From: JANWXR01 sp964608265
GTDB lineage: Bacteria > Chloroflexota > Anaerolineae > Anaerolineales > UBA6663
Direction: 5' to 3'
Assembly (NCBI GenBank): GCA_964608265.1
Contig: CAZSNP010000001.1
Span: 88,551 to 152,550 of the forward strand
DNA length: 64,000 nucleotides
A program made the translations under genes and the position numbers. Below the pieces are notes generated by a model. That model was not told where the DNA came from, ran no database searches, and saw nothing but the letters and a program-made list of their open reading frames with translations. The stretch's first letter is position 1. The number at the start of each line of letters is the position of its first letter. Shown in pieces: positions 8,548-18,032 of this stretch.

Positions 8548-9558
8548 ATGACTGTCAAAATCGGCATCAACGGCTTTGGCCGCATCGGACGATTGGTGTA
8601 CCGCACCATCAAAGCGCGCCAGGCCGACAAGATCGAAGTCGTCGCCGTCAACGATCTGTTCGACCCGGCGACCAACGCGCATCTGCTGAAGTACGACTCG
8701 ACCTACGGCGCTTTCCCCGGCACGGTCGAGGTGAAGGACGGGGCGATTGTGGTGGATGGCAGGCCCGTCAAGGTCACCGCCGAGAAGGACCTCAACGCCA
8801 TCCGGTGGGCGGAAATGGGCGTTGATATCGTCATCGAGTCCACCGGTCTGTTCACCGACGCCACCAAATCCGTCGGCCACATCAGCAGCGGCGGCGCGAA
8901 GAAGGTCATCATCTCGGCCCCGGCCAAGAACGAAGACCTGACCATCGTGCTCGGCGTGAACAACGACAAGTACGATCCGGCCAAACACCACGTCATCTCG
9001 AACGCCTCGTGCACGACCAACGGTCTGGCCCCGGTGGCCAAGGTCCTCAACGATGCCTTCGGCATTGACAAGGGCCTGCTCACCACCGTGCACGCCTATA
9101 CCAATTCGCAGAGGCTGCAAGACGTGGGCGCGAAAGACCTGCGCGATGCGCGCGCGGCGGCCGAGAACATCGTGCCGTCGGAGACGGGCGCGGCCAAGGC
9201 CGTCGGCCTCGTCATCCCCGAACTGAAGGGCAAGTTCGGCGGCATGGCCTTCCGGGTGCCGACCGCCACGGTGTCGGTGGTGGATTTCACCGCCATCCTC
9301 GGCAAGGAAGCGAGCAAGGATGACATCCGCAATGCCATGCTCGAATATGCCAGCGGCTCGATGAGGGGCATCCTCGGTGTGAGCGACGAACCGCTCGTCT
9401 CCAGCGACCTGAGGGGCACCACGCTGTCGTCGGTGTACTCGTCGCTGGACACGCTCGTGCTCGGCAACATGGTCAAGGTCGTGGCCTGGTACGACAACGA
9501 GTGGGGCTACGCCTGCCGCCTGGCCGATGTGACGGCGATGGTAGCCTCGAAGCTCTAG
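8548..9558 (+). CDS. gap: Glyceraldehyde-3-phosphate dehydrogenase
   Basis: 336 residues. The NAD-binding start KIGINGFGRIGR and the active-site segment NASCTTNGLAPV (nucleophile Cys155) identify type I GAPDH, which converts glyceraldehyde-3-phosphate to 1,3-bisphosphoglycerate. Asp in VAVNDLFD after the second strand favours NAD over NADP. The second Cys often seen four residues after the nucleophile is Gly here. The start is fixed by AAAGGAG seven bases upstream; the longer open frame before it overlaps yvcK and is not conserved in kind. It is the first dedicated glycolytic gene of the yvcK-gap-pgk-tpiA block. Confidence 0.97.
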   Translation: MTVKIGINGFGRIGRLVYRTIKARQADKIEVVAVNDLFDPATNAHLLKYDSTYGAFPGTVEVKDGAIVVDGRPVKVTAEKDLNAIRWAEMGVDIVIESTGLFTDATKSVGHISSGGAKKVIISAPAKNEDLTIVLGVNNDKYDPAKHHVISNASCTTNGLAPVAKVLNDAFGIDKGLLTTVHAYTNSQRLQDVGAKDLRDARAAAENIVPSETGAAKAVGLVIPELKGKFGGMAFRVPTATVSVVDFTAILGKEASKDDIRNAMLEYASGSMRGILGVSDEPLVSSDLRGTTLSSVYSSLDTLVLGNMVKVVAWYDNEWGYACRLADVTAMVASKL

Positions 9559-9570
9559 TCGAGTAGTCAG

Positions 9571-9630
9571 CTGGCCTGGTAGTCGCGGGGCCGACAGGGC
9601 CGCGCGACTACGCGCCGGCCCGACCACCAG
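9571..9630. repeat. GTAGTCGCG palindrome between gap and pgk
   Basis: Inverted arms GTAGTCGCGGGGCC (9579-9592) and GGGCCGCGCGACTAC (9597-9611), extended outward by CTGG/CCAG, form a strong hairpin. It could attenuate or process the gap-pgk transcript. A similar GTAGTAG palindrome occurs at 63934-63978. Confidence 0.65.
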
Positions 9631-9641
9631 ACTGCGCGACG

Positions 9642-10835
9642 ATGAACAAGAAGACAATCCGCGATATTGACTTCAAAAAGAAGCGCGTGCTGGTGCGGGT
9701 GGATTTCAACGTTCCCCTGAAGGATGGCGGCGCGGGGAACCCGCGCACGGTAACGGACGACACCCGCATCCGCGCCTCGCTGCCGACGATTCAGTACCTG
9801 CTCGAACGCAGCGCCGGCGTGCTGCTGTGTTCGCACCTCGGGCGGCCCAAGGGCGGGCCGGAGCCGAAATACTCGCTCGCGCCGGCGGCGGCCCGCCTCG
9901 GTGAACTGCTCGGCAAGCCGGTGAAGCTGGTGCCCGATTGCGTCGGCCCGGCCGCCGAAGAGGCCGCCGCGGCCATGTTCCCCGGCGATGTCGTGCTGCT
10001 CGAAAACGTCCGCTTCCATCCCGAAGAAGAGAAGAACGATCCGACCTTCGCGCAGAAGCTCTCGGTGCTGGCCGATATCTACGTCAACGATGCCTTCGGC
10101 TCGGCGCACCGCGCGCACGCCTCCACCGAGGGCGTGGCTCGCCATCTGCCCGCCGTAGCCGGCTTCCTGCTCGAGAAAGAAATCGAGTACCTCGGGCGGG
10201 CGGTCAGCAATCCCCCGCACCCGTACGTCGCCATCCTCGGCGGCGCGAAGATCAGCGACAAAATCCTCGTCATCGAGAACCTGCTGGCCAAGGCCGACAA
10301 AGTGCTGATCGGCGGCGGCATGGCTAACACGTTCTTCAAGGCGCAGGGCCTGGAGATGGGCGACTCGCTCGTCGAGGAGACCAGCCTCGACACTGCGAAG
10401 GCGGTGCTGGCGAAGGCGGGCGGCAAGCTGATGTTGCCGGTGGATGCCGTGATCGCCGACAGGTTCGAGGCCGAGGCGCAGTCGAAGACGATTGCGGTCA
10501 AAGACGGCGTGCCCGCCGGCTGGCGCCTGCTCGACATCGGGCCGGAGACGGTGCAGGCGTACACGGCGGAGCTGAAGGGCGCGGCGCTGGTGGTGTGGAA
10601 CGGGCCGATGGGCGTGTTCGAATTCGCCCGGTTCGCCGCCGGCACCAACGGCGTGGCCAGGGCGGTGGCCGAGTGCGGGGCGACGACCGTCGTCGGCGGC
10701 GGCGACTCGGTTGCCGCCATCGAGCAGACCGGCCTCGCGGAGAAGATCACCCACATCTCCACCGGCGGCGGCGCCAGCCTGGAGATGCTCGAGGGCAAGG
10801 TGCTGCCCGGCCTCGCCGCGCTCAACGACAAATAA
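9642..10835 (+). CDS. pgk: Phosphoglycerate kinase
   Basis: 397 residues, the usual monomer length. RVDFNVPL at the N-terminus, SHLGRPKG (substrate-binding), FGSAHRAHAS and the C-terminal nucleotide loop GGGDSVAAIE with STGGGASLE are all present. It makes ATP from 1,3-bisphosphoglycerate. It follows gap with an 83-base palindromic spacer and precedes a 371-base gap that holds a repeat element and the promoter region of the kinase. Confidence 0.97.
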   Translation: MNKKTIRDIDFKKKRVLVRVDFNVPLKDGGAGNPRTVTDDTRIRASLPTIQYLLERSAGVLLCSHLGRPKGGPEPKYSLAPAAARLGELLGKPVKLVPDCVGPAAEEAAAAMFPGDVVLLENVRFHPEEEKNDPTFAQKLSVLADIYVNDAFGSAHRAHASTEGVARHLPAVAGFLLEKEIEYLGRAVSNPPHPYVAILGGAKISDKILVIENLLAKADKVLIGGGMANTFFKAQGLEMGDSLVEETSLDTAKAVLAKAGGKLMLPVDAVIADRFEAEAQSKTIAVKDGVPAGWRLLDIGPETVQAYTAELKGAALVVWNGPMGVFEFARFAAGTNGVARAVAECGATTVVGGGDSVAAIEQTGLAEKITHISTGGGASLEMLEGKVLPGLAALNDK

Positions 10836-10946
10836 TCATCCGCCGCAGCGGGCGCGGAGCACGACACGGCCCGTTTTGCGCGCGCTCGCCGGGGTGGATG
10901 GCGCGACTCCCCGCAAACACGGGGCGTGTGCAAAGTCGCCGAGTCC

Positions 10947-11088
10947 GCCCTCATCCCCCGGCCCCTTCTTCCGCTGGGAGAAGGGGAGCCGGCCCTGACA
11001 ATTGGGAGTGGCGTTCCACTGGTGCGATCCACTCCCTCTCCCAGCGGGAGAGGGCGACGATGCCAAGCATCGCGGGGTGAGGGCGAAA
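10947..11088. repeat. CCCTCATCCCC/GGGGTGAGGG palindromic element
   Basis: The 10836-11206 spacer holds one copy of a dispersed element bounded by GCCCTCATCCCC and GGGGTGAGGGCGAAA, with inner arms TCCGCTGGGAGAAGGGG and CCCTCTCCCAGCGGGAGAGG. Other copies are at 23627-23764, 23787-23924 and 50925-51026, and a related one inside a gene at 53994-54091. Apart from this and a weak promoter nothing else is seen in the spacer. Confidence 0.85.
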
Positions 11089-11140
11089 TGTCGGCATCGT
11101 TTGGACTTTGCACACGCCCTGCCCGCAAACATTAACTCGC

Positions 11141-11169
11141 TTGCGCCGGTCATGTTTGTGGCGCATACT
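11141..11169 (+). promoter_or_regulatory. Candidate promoter of the protein kinase gene
   Basis: TTGCGC, 17 bases, CATACT lies 38 bases before the kinase ATG, and GGAG at 11194-11197 can serve as ribosome binding site. The match to consensus is weak and no other support is available. Confidence 0.35.
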
Positions 11170-11206
11170 GGCGGCCGGATGTCATCTCTCACCGGAGCAG
11201 CACTGC

Positions 11207-13063
11207 ATGTCCCTCACCGTGGGTGAAGTGGTCGGGCCGTATCGCATCGTCGAGCAACTCGGGCAGGGCGGCATGGCCACCGTCTTCAAGGCCTATCACG
11301 CCGCGCTCGACCGCTACGTCGCCATCAAGGTCCTCCACCCCGCCTTCAAGGAGGACGCTACCTTCCTCGCCCGCTTTCAGCGCGAGGCCCGCGTGGTCGC
11401 CCGGCTCGAACATCCCAACATCGTGCCGGTGTACGACTTCGCCGAACACAACGGCGCGCCGTATCTGGTGATGAAGTTCATCGAGGGCGAGACGCTCAAG
11501 GCCCGCCTCTCGCGCACGCCGTTGTCGTTGCGCGAGACGCAACGCATCGTCGAGGCCATCGGCTCGGGGCTGGATTACGCGCACCGGCAGGGCGTGCTGC
11601 ATCGCGACATCAAATCTTCGAACGTGATGCTGGCGGCGGACGGCAACGTTTACCTCGCCGATTTCGGGCTGGCCCGCATTGCGCAAGCGGGCGAGAGCAC
11701 CATTTCGCTCGATTCGATGATCGGCACGCCGCACTACATGAGCCCCGAGCAGGCCAAAGGCGCAAAGGACCTCGACGCCGGCACCGACATCTACTCACTC
11801 GGCGTGGTGCTGTATGAGCTCGTCGTCGGTCGCCTGCCGTACAGCGCCGACACGCCCTTCGCCATCATCCACGATCACATCTACACCCCGCTGCCCGCGC
11901 CGCGCACCGTCAACCCCAACGTGCCGCAAGCCATCGAGGCGGTGTTGCAAAAATCACTGGCCAAGGAGCGCGGCGCGCGTTACAACGACGTGGCGCAGAT
12001 GATGGCCGCCTTTCGCGAGGCGGTGACGGGGGTGGATACGGTGGTGGCGCTGGCCAGGCCGGTGCCGGTGGAACCGGCCGCGCACACCGCGCCCAGCGGC
12101 GCGACGATGCGGGCCTCCGCCGTCGAGCCGCTGCCGGATACCGGGGCGGCCACATCCGCGAAGCGCGGCTATCAATTCAAGTGGTGGCACGCGCTGGCCG
12201 GTGTGGTGGCGCTGGCGTTTTGCCTGATCCTTTCCATCGGGGTGATTCAGGGGATCAACCGGCAACGGCAGGCGACACAACAGGCGGCGGGGAGCACCAC
12301 CACGCCGCAGACTACAAGCCTTCCGCCGACACAACCCGCGCCGCAACCCACGCCGACGGCGGGGCCGACCGTCGCGCCGCCGCCGACTGCCTCCGCCGCC
12401 GACCCGCGCGCCCTCATCGCCGAGGCCGAGCCGTTGTTCGGCGACGGGCAGAAGGAGGCGGCCTTCGCCAAACTTGACGCCGCCATCGCCGCCGCACCGA
12501 CCGTGCCGGATGTCTATCGCGCAGCGGGCGATCTGACCCTGCGCTTCGACCGCGCGGTCGTGGCGCTGGAGAGATATTACCTGCCCGGCCTGGCGCTGGC
12601 CCCGGACTCGCGCGAGCCGCAGGTCATCGCTCTGCGCGAGCAGACTGCGCTGGCTTACTACATCGCCGCCGCCGATCAGGCGGCCGAGCGCTTCATTCTG
12701 GATTCGGCGCCGAAGCTGGCGGATGGCTCGGGCAGTCTGGCCTATCAGCGCTGGCGGTTGTTCTTCGGCGACGCCGAGACGGCGCGGGTCGAGATCGAGG
12801 CCGCGGTGCGCCCGAACGTGACGGCTGACGGCCCGCAGCTCGTCTACGGCGATTACTTTCTGCGAGTAGGCAGGCCGGGCGAGGCGAGCGGTCACTACGA
12901 AACGGCCAGGCGCAATCCGCCCAACCAGCGCCCGCCGATGGCGTGGGTGGTGCGCGAGGCCGATTGCCGTTTGAAACAAATCGCGACCCAGGGCGCAGAG
13001 GCCAGGCTGACGTCGTCGTGCGAACCTGTCGAGACGCTCGTACGAGCCGGCCCCGCACCGTAA
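11207..13063 (+). CDS. PknB-type membrane Ser/Thr protein kinase
   Basis: 618 residues. Kinase domain about 12-275 with glycine loop GQGGMATVF (19-27), Lys41, HRDIKSSN (His132-Asn139), DFG (152-154) and GTPHYMSPEQ, all typical of bacterial Hanks kinases. A single transmembrane helix near 328-347 is followed by a Thr/Pro/Gln-rich linker and a helical extracellular region (about 395-600) that reads like tetratricopeptide-type repeats rather than PASTA domains. Start chosen at MSLTVGEVVGPYRI because upstream codons fall in repeat and promoter sequence. It sits between pgk and tpiA; in B. subtilis and mycobacteria kinases of this family phosphorylate YvcK, encoded 4 kb upstream here, so a regulatory link is plausible but inferred. 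Confidence 0.93.
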   Translation: MSLTVGEVVGPYRIVEQLGQGGMATVFKAYHAALDRYVAIKVLHPAFKEDATFLARFQREARVVARLEHPNIVPVYDFAEHNGAPYLVMKFIEGETLKARLSRTPLSLRETQRIVEAIGSGLDYAHRQGVLHRDIKSSNVMLAADGNVYLADFGLARIAQAGESTISLDSMIGTPHYMSPEQAKGAKDLDAGTDIYSLGVVLYELVVGRLPYSADTPFAIIHDHIYTPLPAPRTVNPNVPQAIEAVLQKSLAKERGARYNDVAQMMAAFREAVTGVDTVVALARPVPVEPAAHTAPSGATMRASAVEPLPDTGAATSAKRGYQFKWWHALAGVVALAFCLILSIGVIQGINRQRQATQQAAGSTTTPQTTSLPPTQPAPQPTPTAGPTVAPPPTASAADPRALIAEAEPLFGDGQKEAAFAKLDAAIAAAPTVPDVYRAAGDLTLRFDRAVVALERYYLPGLALAPDSREPQVIALREQTALAYYIAAADQAAERFILDSAPKLADGSGSLAYQRWRLFFGDAETARVEIEAAVRPNVTADGPQLVYGDYFLRVGRPGEASGHYETARRNPPNQRPPMAWVVREADCRLKQIATQGAEARLTSSCEPVETLVRAGPAP

Positions 13064-13081
13064 TCAGTCCCGGAGACTCAC

Positions 13082-13840
13082 ATGCGCACCAAAATCATCG
13101 CCGGCAACTGGAAGATGAACAAGACCCCGGCGGAGGCGGCTGAGCTGACACGGGCGTTGCTGCCGGAGATCCAAGCGGTGACCGGCGTCGAGCGCGTGCT
13201 GTGCCCGCCCTTCGTGTCGCTGGCCTCCGTCGCGCCGCTGCTCGCCGGCACCGGCGTCGGCCTTGGTGCGCAAAACCTCCACTGGGAGAAGTCGGGCGCG
13301 TTCACGGGTGAAATCTCCGCACCGATGCTGGCGGGGCTGTGCCAGTACGTCATCATCGGCCACTCCGAACGGCGGCAATACTTTGGCGAGACGGATGAGG
13401 GCGTGAACAGGAAGGTCAAGGCCGCGCTCGCGCACGGGCTGACGCCGATTGTGTGCGTCGGCGAAAACCTGGCCGAGAACGAGGCCGGGCAGACGCAGGC
13501 CGTGGTGCACCGCCATGTGCGCGGCGCGTATGCCGGCCTGAGCGCCGACGACGCCCTGAGGACGGTGATCGCTTATGAGCCGGTGTGGGCCATCGGCACG
13601 GGCAAAGCCGCCACGCCCGAGCAGGCCAACGCGGTGATGGGCGGCTTCATCCGCGCGTTGCTCGCCGAACTGTATTCAACGGCGGTCGCCGACTTGCTCC
13701 GCCTGCAATACGGCGGCTCGGTGACGGCGGCCAACGCGCAGGCGCTGATGGCGCAGCCGCACATTGACGGCGCGCTCGTCGGCGGGGCCAGCCTCAAGCC
13801 GGCGGAGTTCGCGGCGATTGTAAAGGCGGCGAGCCGGTGA
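13082..13840 (+). CDS. tpiA: Triosephosphate isomerase
   Basis: 252 residues. IAGNWKMNKT, the active-site His in IGHSERR, catalytic Glu in AYEPVWAIGTG, and the phosphate loops YGGSV and GALVGGASL identify TIM, which interconverts dihydroxyacetone phosphate and glyceraldehyde-3-phosphate. GGAG five to nine bases before the ATG is a good ribosome binding site. The stop codon lies inside a heptamer repeat array. Completes the glycolytic block with gap and pgk. Confidence 0.97.
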   Translation: MRTKIIAGNWKMNKTPAEAAELTRALLPEIQAVTGVERVLCPPFVSLASVAPLLAGTGVGLGAQNLHWEKSGAFTGEISAPMLAGLCQYVIIGHSERRQYFGETDEGVNRKVKAALAHGLTPIVCVGENLAENEAGQTQAVVHRHVRGAYAGLSADDALRTVIAYEPVWAIGTGKAATPEQANAVMGGFIRALLAELYSTAVADLLRLQYGGSVTAANAQALMAQPHIDGALVGGASLKPAEFAAIVKAASR

Positions 13841-13873
13841 TTCGTTATCGGTGATTGCCAATCACCAATAACC
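13836..13873. repeat. Heptamer repeat array at tpiA stop
   Basis: Reads as consecutive 7-mers GGTGATT CGTTATC GGTGATT GCCAATC ACCAATA ACC, the first unit spanning the tpiA stop. The two halves are partly complementary (GGTGATTG / CAATCACC). Belongs to the 7-bp array family also found at 20904, 36251, 36565, 39037, 40900, 45443-47226, 60054 and 60484. Confidence 0.75.
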
Positions 13874-13885
13874 CTGTTGCTGTGA

Positions 13886-14644
13886 ATGCCCACCTTCGTT
13901 TCGTGGCTCTGGCTGGCCGTCATCTTTGTGCCGTTGATCGTGCTGGAGCGCTACATTCACCGGCATCTGCAGGGGCTGTGGTTGCTGCTCTTTCGTGACC
14001 CGGACATCGCCACAATCCTATACTCGGTCGCCATGCTGCCCGGCGTGGCGCTGCATGAGTTGAGCCATTGGATCGTCGCCACGCTGCTCGGCGTGCGCAC
14101 GGGCCGCTTCAGCCTGCTGCCCGAGCGGCTGCCCGACGGCACCCTGCGCCTCGGCTTTGTCGAGACCGAGAAGACCGACCTGCTGCGGGAGGCCCTCATC
14201 GGGGCCGCGCCGCTGATGGCGGGTTGCGGCGTGGTCCTGGCCATCAGTTTTTGGCCGCTGCAGCTTGGGCCGGTCGGCGAGGCGCTGGCGGTGGGTGATG
14301 GGGCCGGCGCGGCACAGAACTTGCTTGCCAGCCTCACTGTGCGGGACGCCTGGCTGTGGCTGTACATGCTGTTCACCGTGAGCAACTCGATGTTACCCTC
14401 CGCCTCCGATCGTCGCGCCTGGCTGCCGATGCTGGCAGCCGCCGTCGTCCTGGCCGGGATACTGGTTTATTTTGGGTTCGGGGCCCTGGTTGTGAATGCA
14501 GTCAGTGGCCCGGTAGAATCAAGCGTGCGGGCGCTGGCGACCGCCTTCACGGTGACCGTCGCGCTGAATATCGGGTGCGTCCCAATCCTATGGCTGGTTG
14601 AGCGGGGACTCTCGAAGCTGACCGGCTTGCGGGTGGAGTATTGA
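13886..14644 (+). CDS. Integral membrane protein with HELSH motif (M50-like)
   Basis: 252 residues with about five to six predicted membrane helices. ALHELSHWIVATLLGV places an HExxH motif in a hydrophobic segment, as in site-2 protease-like (M50) membrane metallopeptidases and related proteins of unknown function. A clear second zinc-ligand motif (NxxPxxxLDG) is not visible, so catalytic activity is uncertain. It ends four bases before the CSLREA/LysM secreted protein, suggesting co-transcription. Confidence 0.6.
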   Translation: MPTFVSWLWLAVIFVPLIVLERYIHRHLQGLWLLLFRDPDIATILYSVAMLPGVALHELSHWIVATLLGVRTGRFSLLPERLPDGTLRLGFVETEKTDLLREALIGAAPLMAGCGVVLAISFWPLQLGPVGEALAVGDGAGAAQNLLASLTVRDAWLWLYMLFTVSNSMLPSASDRRAWLPMLAAAVVLAGILVYFGFGALVVNAVSGPVESSVRALATAFTVTVALNIGCVPILWLVERGLSKLTGLRVEY

Positions 14645-14648
14645 CTCT

Positions 14649-16688
14649 ATGACCCACAGCTTGACTCGTATCGCGCGGCTCGCCCTGATCCTGGCTTTGC
14701 TCGCCGGCGCCTGGCCGGTGCCCATCGCGCGCGCGGCCACCATCACCGTCAATGAGACCGCGGATGAATTGAACAGCGATAACGATTGTTCCCTGCGCGA
14801 AGCCGTGCGGGCGGCAAACCTGAACGCAGTCGTGGATGCCTGCCCGGCGGGTGAGCCGGCCAACACCGACACCATTCAACTGAGCGCCGCCACCTATACG
14901 CTTTCGATCACGGGGCCGGATGCGTCAAACGCGGCTTTGGCCGGGGACCTCGACATTATCGCAGCCGGGCCGGTCGTTATCGCCGGGGCAGGTGGCACGG
15001 TGATCGATGGGGGAGCGATTGACCGTGTGATTGATGTGATTTCGTCTGCTACGCTCACACTGACTTCCCTGACCATTCGCAACGGTTTGGCCACGGCCGT
15101 TGATGGCGGCGGGATCCGCAACCTTGGCACGTTGACCCTCAGCGGCGTCGTTGTCGAGAACAACACCGCCACAGACCCCGGCGCGGGCGGGGGCGTCGCT
15201 TCTCAAGGCACGCTGGTGATCAGCGGCGGCTCGATATTGGGCAATACGGCATTCGAGGGCGGCGGTGTGCAGGTCGGTGTCGGCACGGCCACGCTATCGA
15301 ATTTGCTGGTGGCCGGAAACACGGGCAACAACCTCGGCGGCGGCCTGCACAATGCGGGCGGCACGCTTTCGCTGACCAATGTCACCGTGCGCGGCAACAA
15401 CAGCGGCGGTGACGGCGGTGGCCTGCAGGCCGATTCGACCACCACGTTAACCAACGTCACGATCAGCGAGAACACGGCTTCGGGTCTGGGCAGCGGCGTC
15501 CGGGCGACGACGGCCATCAACGTCCGCAACAGCATCCTGGCCAACAACGCTGGCGGAGCAGACTGTAACGGGACGTTGCTGTCGGGCGGAAATCCAAACT
15601 TCGTTCAGACGACGGCGAACTGCAATGTGTTTGGCGGCGGCCTGGGCACCGGCCCGAATCCGCTGGGTGCGTTCAATGGCGCGCTGTATCCGCTGCCGAC
15701 GGGGAGCGCGGCGATTGATGCGGGCAGCAACGGCGTGTGTCCGGCCACCGATCAGGCCGGAACGACCCGCCCGCTCGACGGCAACGGCGACGCCACCGCG
15801 ACCTGTGACCTCGGCGCGTACGAAGCCCCGGCCATCCCCGTCATCGCCACCGCGACCCCCACTAACACGCCGGTTGGCCCCGGCCCGACGGCGACCAACA
15901 CTCCCGTCCCGCCTGGCCCGACCGCGACGCCCACACCTGTGCCGCCGCAGCCGACCAACACACCCGGCCCGGCGCCGACCAATCCGCCGCCGCAGCCCAC
16001 CTCACCGCCGCAGCCGACCGCGCCGCCCGGCAGCGGCTCCATCACCTACATCGTGAAGCGCGGAGACACGCTGTTCTGGATTGCTGTGCGCTACAAGACG
16101 ACGGTGGATGTGCTGGTGCGCGCCAACAACATCGCCCAGCCTGACCGGTTGGAGGTGGGCCAATCGCTCATCATCCCGGTTGACACGGCGACGACGTACA
16201 TCGCCCGGGCCGGCGATACGTTGCAGGCTATCGCGGCGCGCTTCGGCACGACGGTGGCCGCGTTGCAGGCGGCGAACGGCCTGGGGACGCGCACGTGGAT
16301 TTACGTCGGACAGACCATCATCATCCCGGCTGGGGCGACCGCGCCGCAACCCGCCCCATCCCCGGTGACGGGCGGCAGCTACATCGTGCAGCGCGGCGAC
16401 ACGCTGTTTCGGATTTCGCTCCGCTTCAACACGACCGTGCTGGCTCTGCAACAGGCCAACGGTCTGACCTCGACACGGATCTACGCCGGGCAGCGGCTCG
16501 TCATCCCCGGCGCCGCGCCCGCGCCGGCGCCGGTCCCCGCGCCGAGCGGCAGAACGTACCTCGTGCAACGCGGCGATACGTTGTTCCGCATCGGGCTGCG
16601 CTACGGAGTCACGGTCGCAGCACTGCAGACGGCCAACGGTTTGCGCGGCACGTTGATCTACGCCGGACAGACGCTGGTCATCCCGTAA
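14649..16688 (+). CDS. Secreted CSLREA beta-helix protein with four LysM domains
   Basis: 679 residues. Signal peptide (residues 1-29, cleavage near ARA-AT), CSLREA motif at 47-52 (CSLREAVRAAN), then a right-handed parallel beta-helix region to about 400 with repeated LTLTSLTIRNG / LTNVTVRGNN strands, a Pro/Thr linker (about 400-460) and four LysM modules (about 464-510, 515-562, 577-620, 636-679), each with YxVxRGDTL...I and GQxLxIP. LysM binds N-acetylglucosamine polymers, so the protein is probably attached to peptidoglycan or a surface glycan, with the beta-helix exposed. The last three LysM copies are very similar, indicating recent duplication. The role of the beta-helix (polysaccharide lyase, adhesin) cannot be told. 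Confidence 0.88.
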   Translation: MTHSLTRIARLALILALLAGAWPVPIARAATITVNETADELNSDNDCSLREAVRAANLNAVVDACPAGEPANTDTIQLSAATYTLSITGPDASNAALAGDLDIIAAGPVVIAGAGGTVIDGGAIDRVIDVISSATLTLTSLTIRNGLATAVDGGGIRNLGTLTLSGVVVENNTATDPGAGGGVASQGTLVISGGSILGNTAFEGGGVQVGVGTATLSNLLVAGNTGNNLGGGLHNAGGTLSLTNVTVRGNNSGGDGGGLQADSTTTLTNVTISENTASGLGSGVRATTAINVRNSILANNAGGADCNGTLLSGGNPNFVQTTANCNVFGGGLGTGPNPLGAFNGALYPLPTGSAAIDAGSNGVCPATDQAGTTRPLDGNGDATATCDLGAYEAPAIPVIATATPTNTPVGPGPTATNTPVPPGPTATPTPVPPQPTNTPGPAPTNPPPQPTSPPQPTAPPGSGSITYIVKRGDTLFWIAVRYKTTVDVLVRANNIAQPDRLEVGQSLIIPVDTATTYIARAGDTLQAIAARFGTTVAALQAANGLGTRTWIYVGQTIIIPAGATAPQPAPSPVTGGSYIVQRGDTLFRISLRFNTTVLALQQANGLTSTRIYAGQRLVIPGAAPAPAPVPAPSGRTYLVQRGDTLFRIGLRYGVTVAALQTANGLRGTLIYAGQTLVIP

Positions 16689-16701
16689 CACGGTTTAGCA
16701 A

Positions 16702-18024
16702 GTGACCCGCTGGTTTGGCCGCTTCCACTTCCCCGAGCTGCTCCTGGCGGCGAGCATCGGCCTTGCGGCGCAGACGCTGCTTCTTGGCCTCGAACCACTG
16801 TATCGGCAATGGTTCCTCAAAGCCTTTGCCGGTGGGCAAGAGGTCGGCCTTTTATTTGGATGGCTGAGCGCAGCAGCGGCCACGGCGCTGGCCGGTTCGG
16901 TGGTGGCCATCATCGTCGGCGTGGCGTTTGCGCGCTTGTTACCGGGTGAGGCCACCCTCTCCCTCGGGCAAAGGGTGCGGCAGGCCGGCCTCGCCGCCGC
17001 TGCTTCAAGCAGCGTCGCCTACCTGCTCTCCCTCAGCGTGATCTCCGTGATGCTGCCGCAAGCGGTGGAGATCAGGCATCCATTGGTGCAGTTGCCGCCG
17101 CTGGTAATTGGCTTTGTGCGAGGCGGGCTGTGGGGCGGTTTGTGTGGAGTGTTCGGGGGCTGGCTGGGTCGCCGCCGCGACGGAGTCACGTCGGCCGAAC
17201 CGGCGGTTGTGCCACAACCACCCACCGCCTCGCGTCCGCCACATCAGCCCACGGCCAAGTTGCCGATCGGGATGTGGGCCGTCGGCGGCATGCTGATGAT
17301 GATCTGTATCCTGAGCGTTGCCCTGGCGACGCTCTTCAACCCCTTCGCGCCCACCGGCGAGGTGCTGCCGAGCCTGCCAGGCGCCGGCCCGAACGCACGC
17401 TTCACTGGCCCGTACGAAATTGTGCCGGTGGACGACGACGACGACCAGGTCTTCGAGGAGTTGCAGGTGCATCTCCGCCTGGCGGTGCGCGTCGCGGGCA
17501 AGTACGCCATCAACGGCCAGTTCTTCGTCGGCGAGCAGTTCATCGCGGTCTCCGCCGAGCATGTTGACGTGGCGGAGGGCAACACATCCCTGGTGCTTCG
17601 CTTTTCGGGAGATGAGTTCCGGTTGAGCCGACTCGATGGCCCGTATGAGTTGCGGTCGCTGGTGCTGATGGATATGGATTTTATGGATGCGCCGGTGGAT
17701 AGGGCTGCGAATGTGGTCAGCAGCCCACCCTGGCGCTGGCAACAGTTCGGAAGGTGTTACGGTGTTTCGGCGGTGGCCGAGCCGCCGCAGGGCGGTCAGG
17801 TTTTGATCGAAGGCGTGCCCGATTGCGGCGCGGGCAAATATGGTTTCGGCACGCCCGTCACCGTGCGCGCCACACCCAGCGCGGGTTACGAGTTTGCCTT
17901 TTGGACGGGCGACGTCTATTTTCCAGACCGAAACCCGGAGCCTGTCCTCATCATCGAGGCCGGTCGCGAGTTTAGCGGCGACCGAACCATCGGGGCCTTG
18001 TTTGTGGATGAGACTTTGCCCTGA
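16702..18024 (+). CDS. Membrane protein with C-terminal InlB-type repeat domain
   Basis: 440 residues from a GTG start 13 bases after the LysM gene. Four N-terminal hydrophobic segments (about 10-30, 48-75, 95-118, 130-150), a proline-rich loop, another helix near 193-213, then an extracellular part. The last ~85 residues (PPQGGQVLIEG, FGTPVTVRATPSAGYEFAFWTGD) fit the divergent InlB B-repeat / bacterial repeat domain. Between them lies a domain I do not recognise with DDDDDQVFEELQVHLRL. Function unknown; context suggests an envelope role together with the two upstream genes. Confidence 0.65.
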   Translation: MTRWFGRFHFPELLLAASIGLAAQTLLLGLEPLYRQWFLKAFAGGQEVGLLFGWLSAAAATALAGSVVAIIVGVAFARLLPGEATLSLGQRVRQAGLAAAASSSVAYLLSLSVISVMLPQAVEIRHPLVQLPPLVIGFVRGGLWGGLCGVFGGWLGRRRDGVTSAEPAVVPQPPTASRPPHQPTAKLPIGMWAVGGMLMMICILSVALATLFNPFAPTGEVLPSLPGAGPNARFTGPYEIVPVDDDDDQVFEELQVHLRLAVRVAGKYAINGQFFVGEQFIAVSAEHVDVAEGNTSLVLRFSGDEFRLSRLDGPYELRSLVLMDMDFMDAPVDRAANVVSSPPWRWQQFGRCYGVSAVAEPPQGGQVLIEGVPDCGAGKYGFGTPVTVRATPSAGYEFAFWTGDVYFPDRNPEPVLIIEAGREFSGDRTIGALFVDETLP

Positions 18025-18032
18025 GGCCCCAG

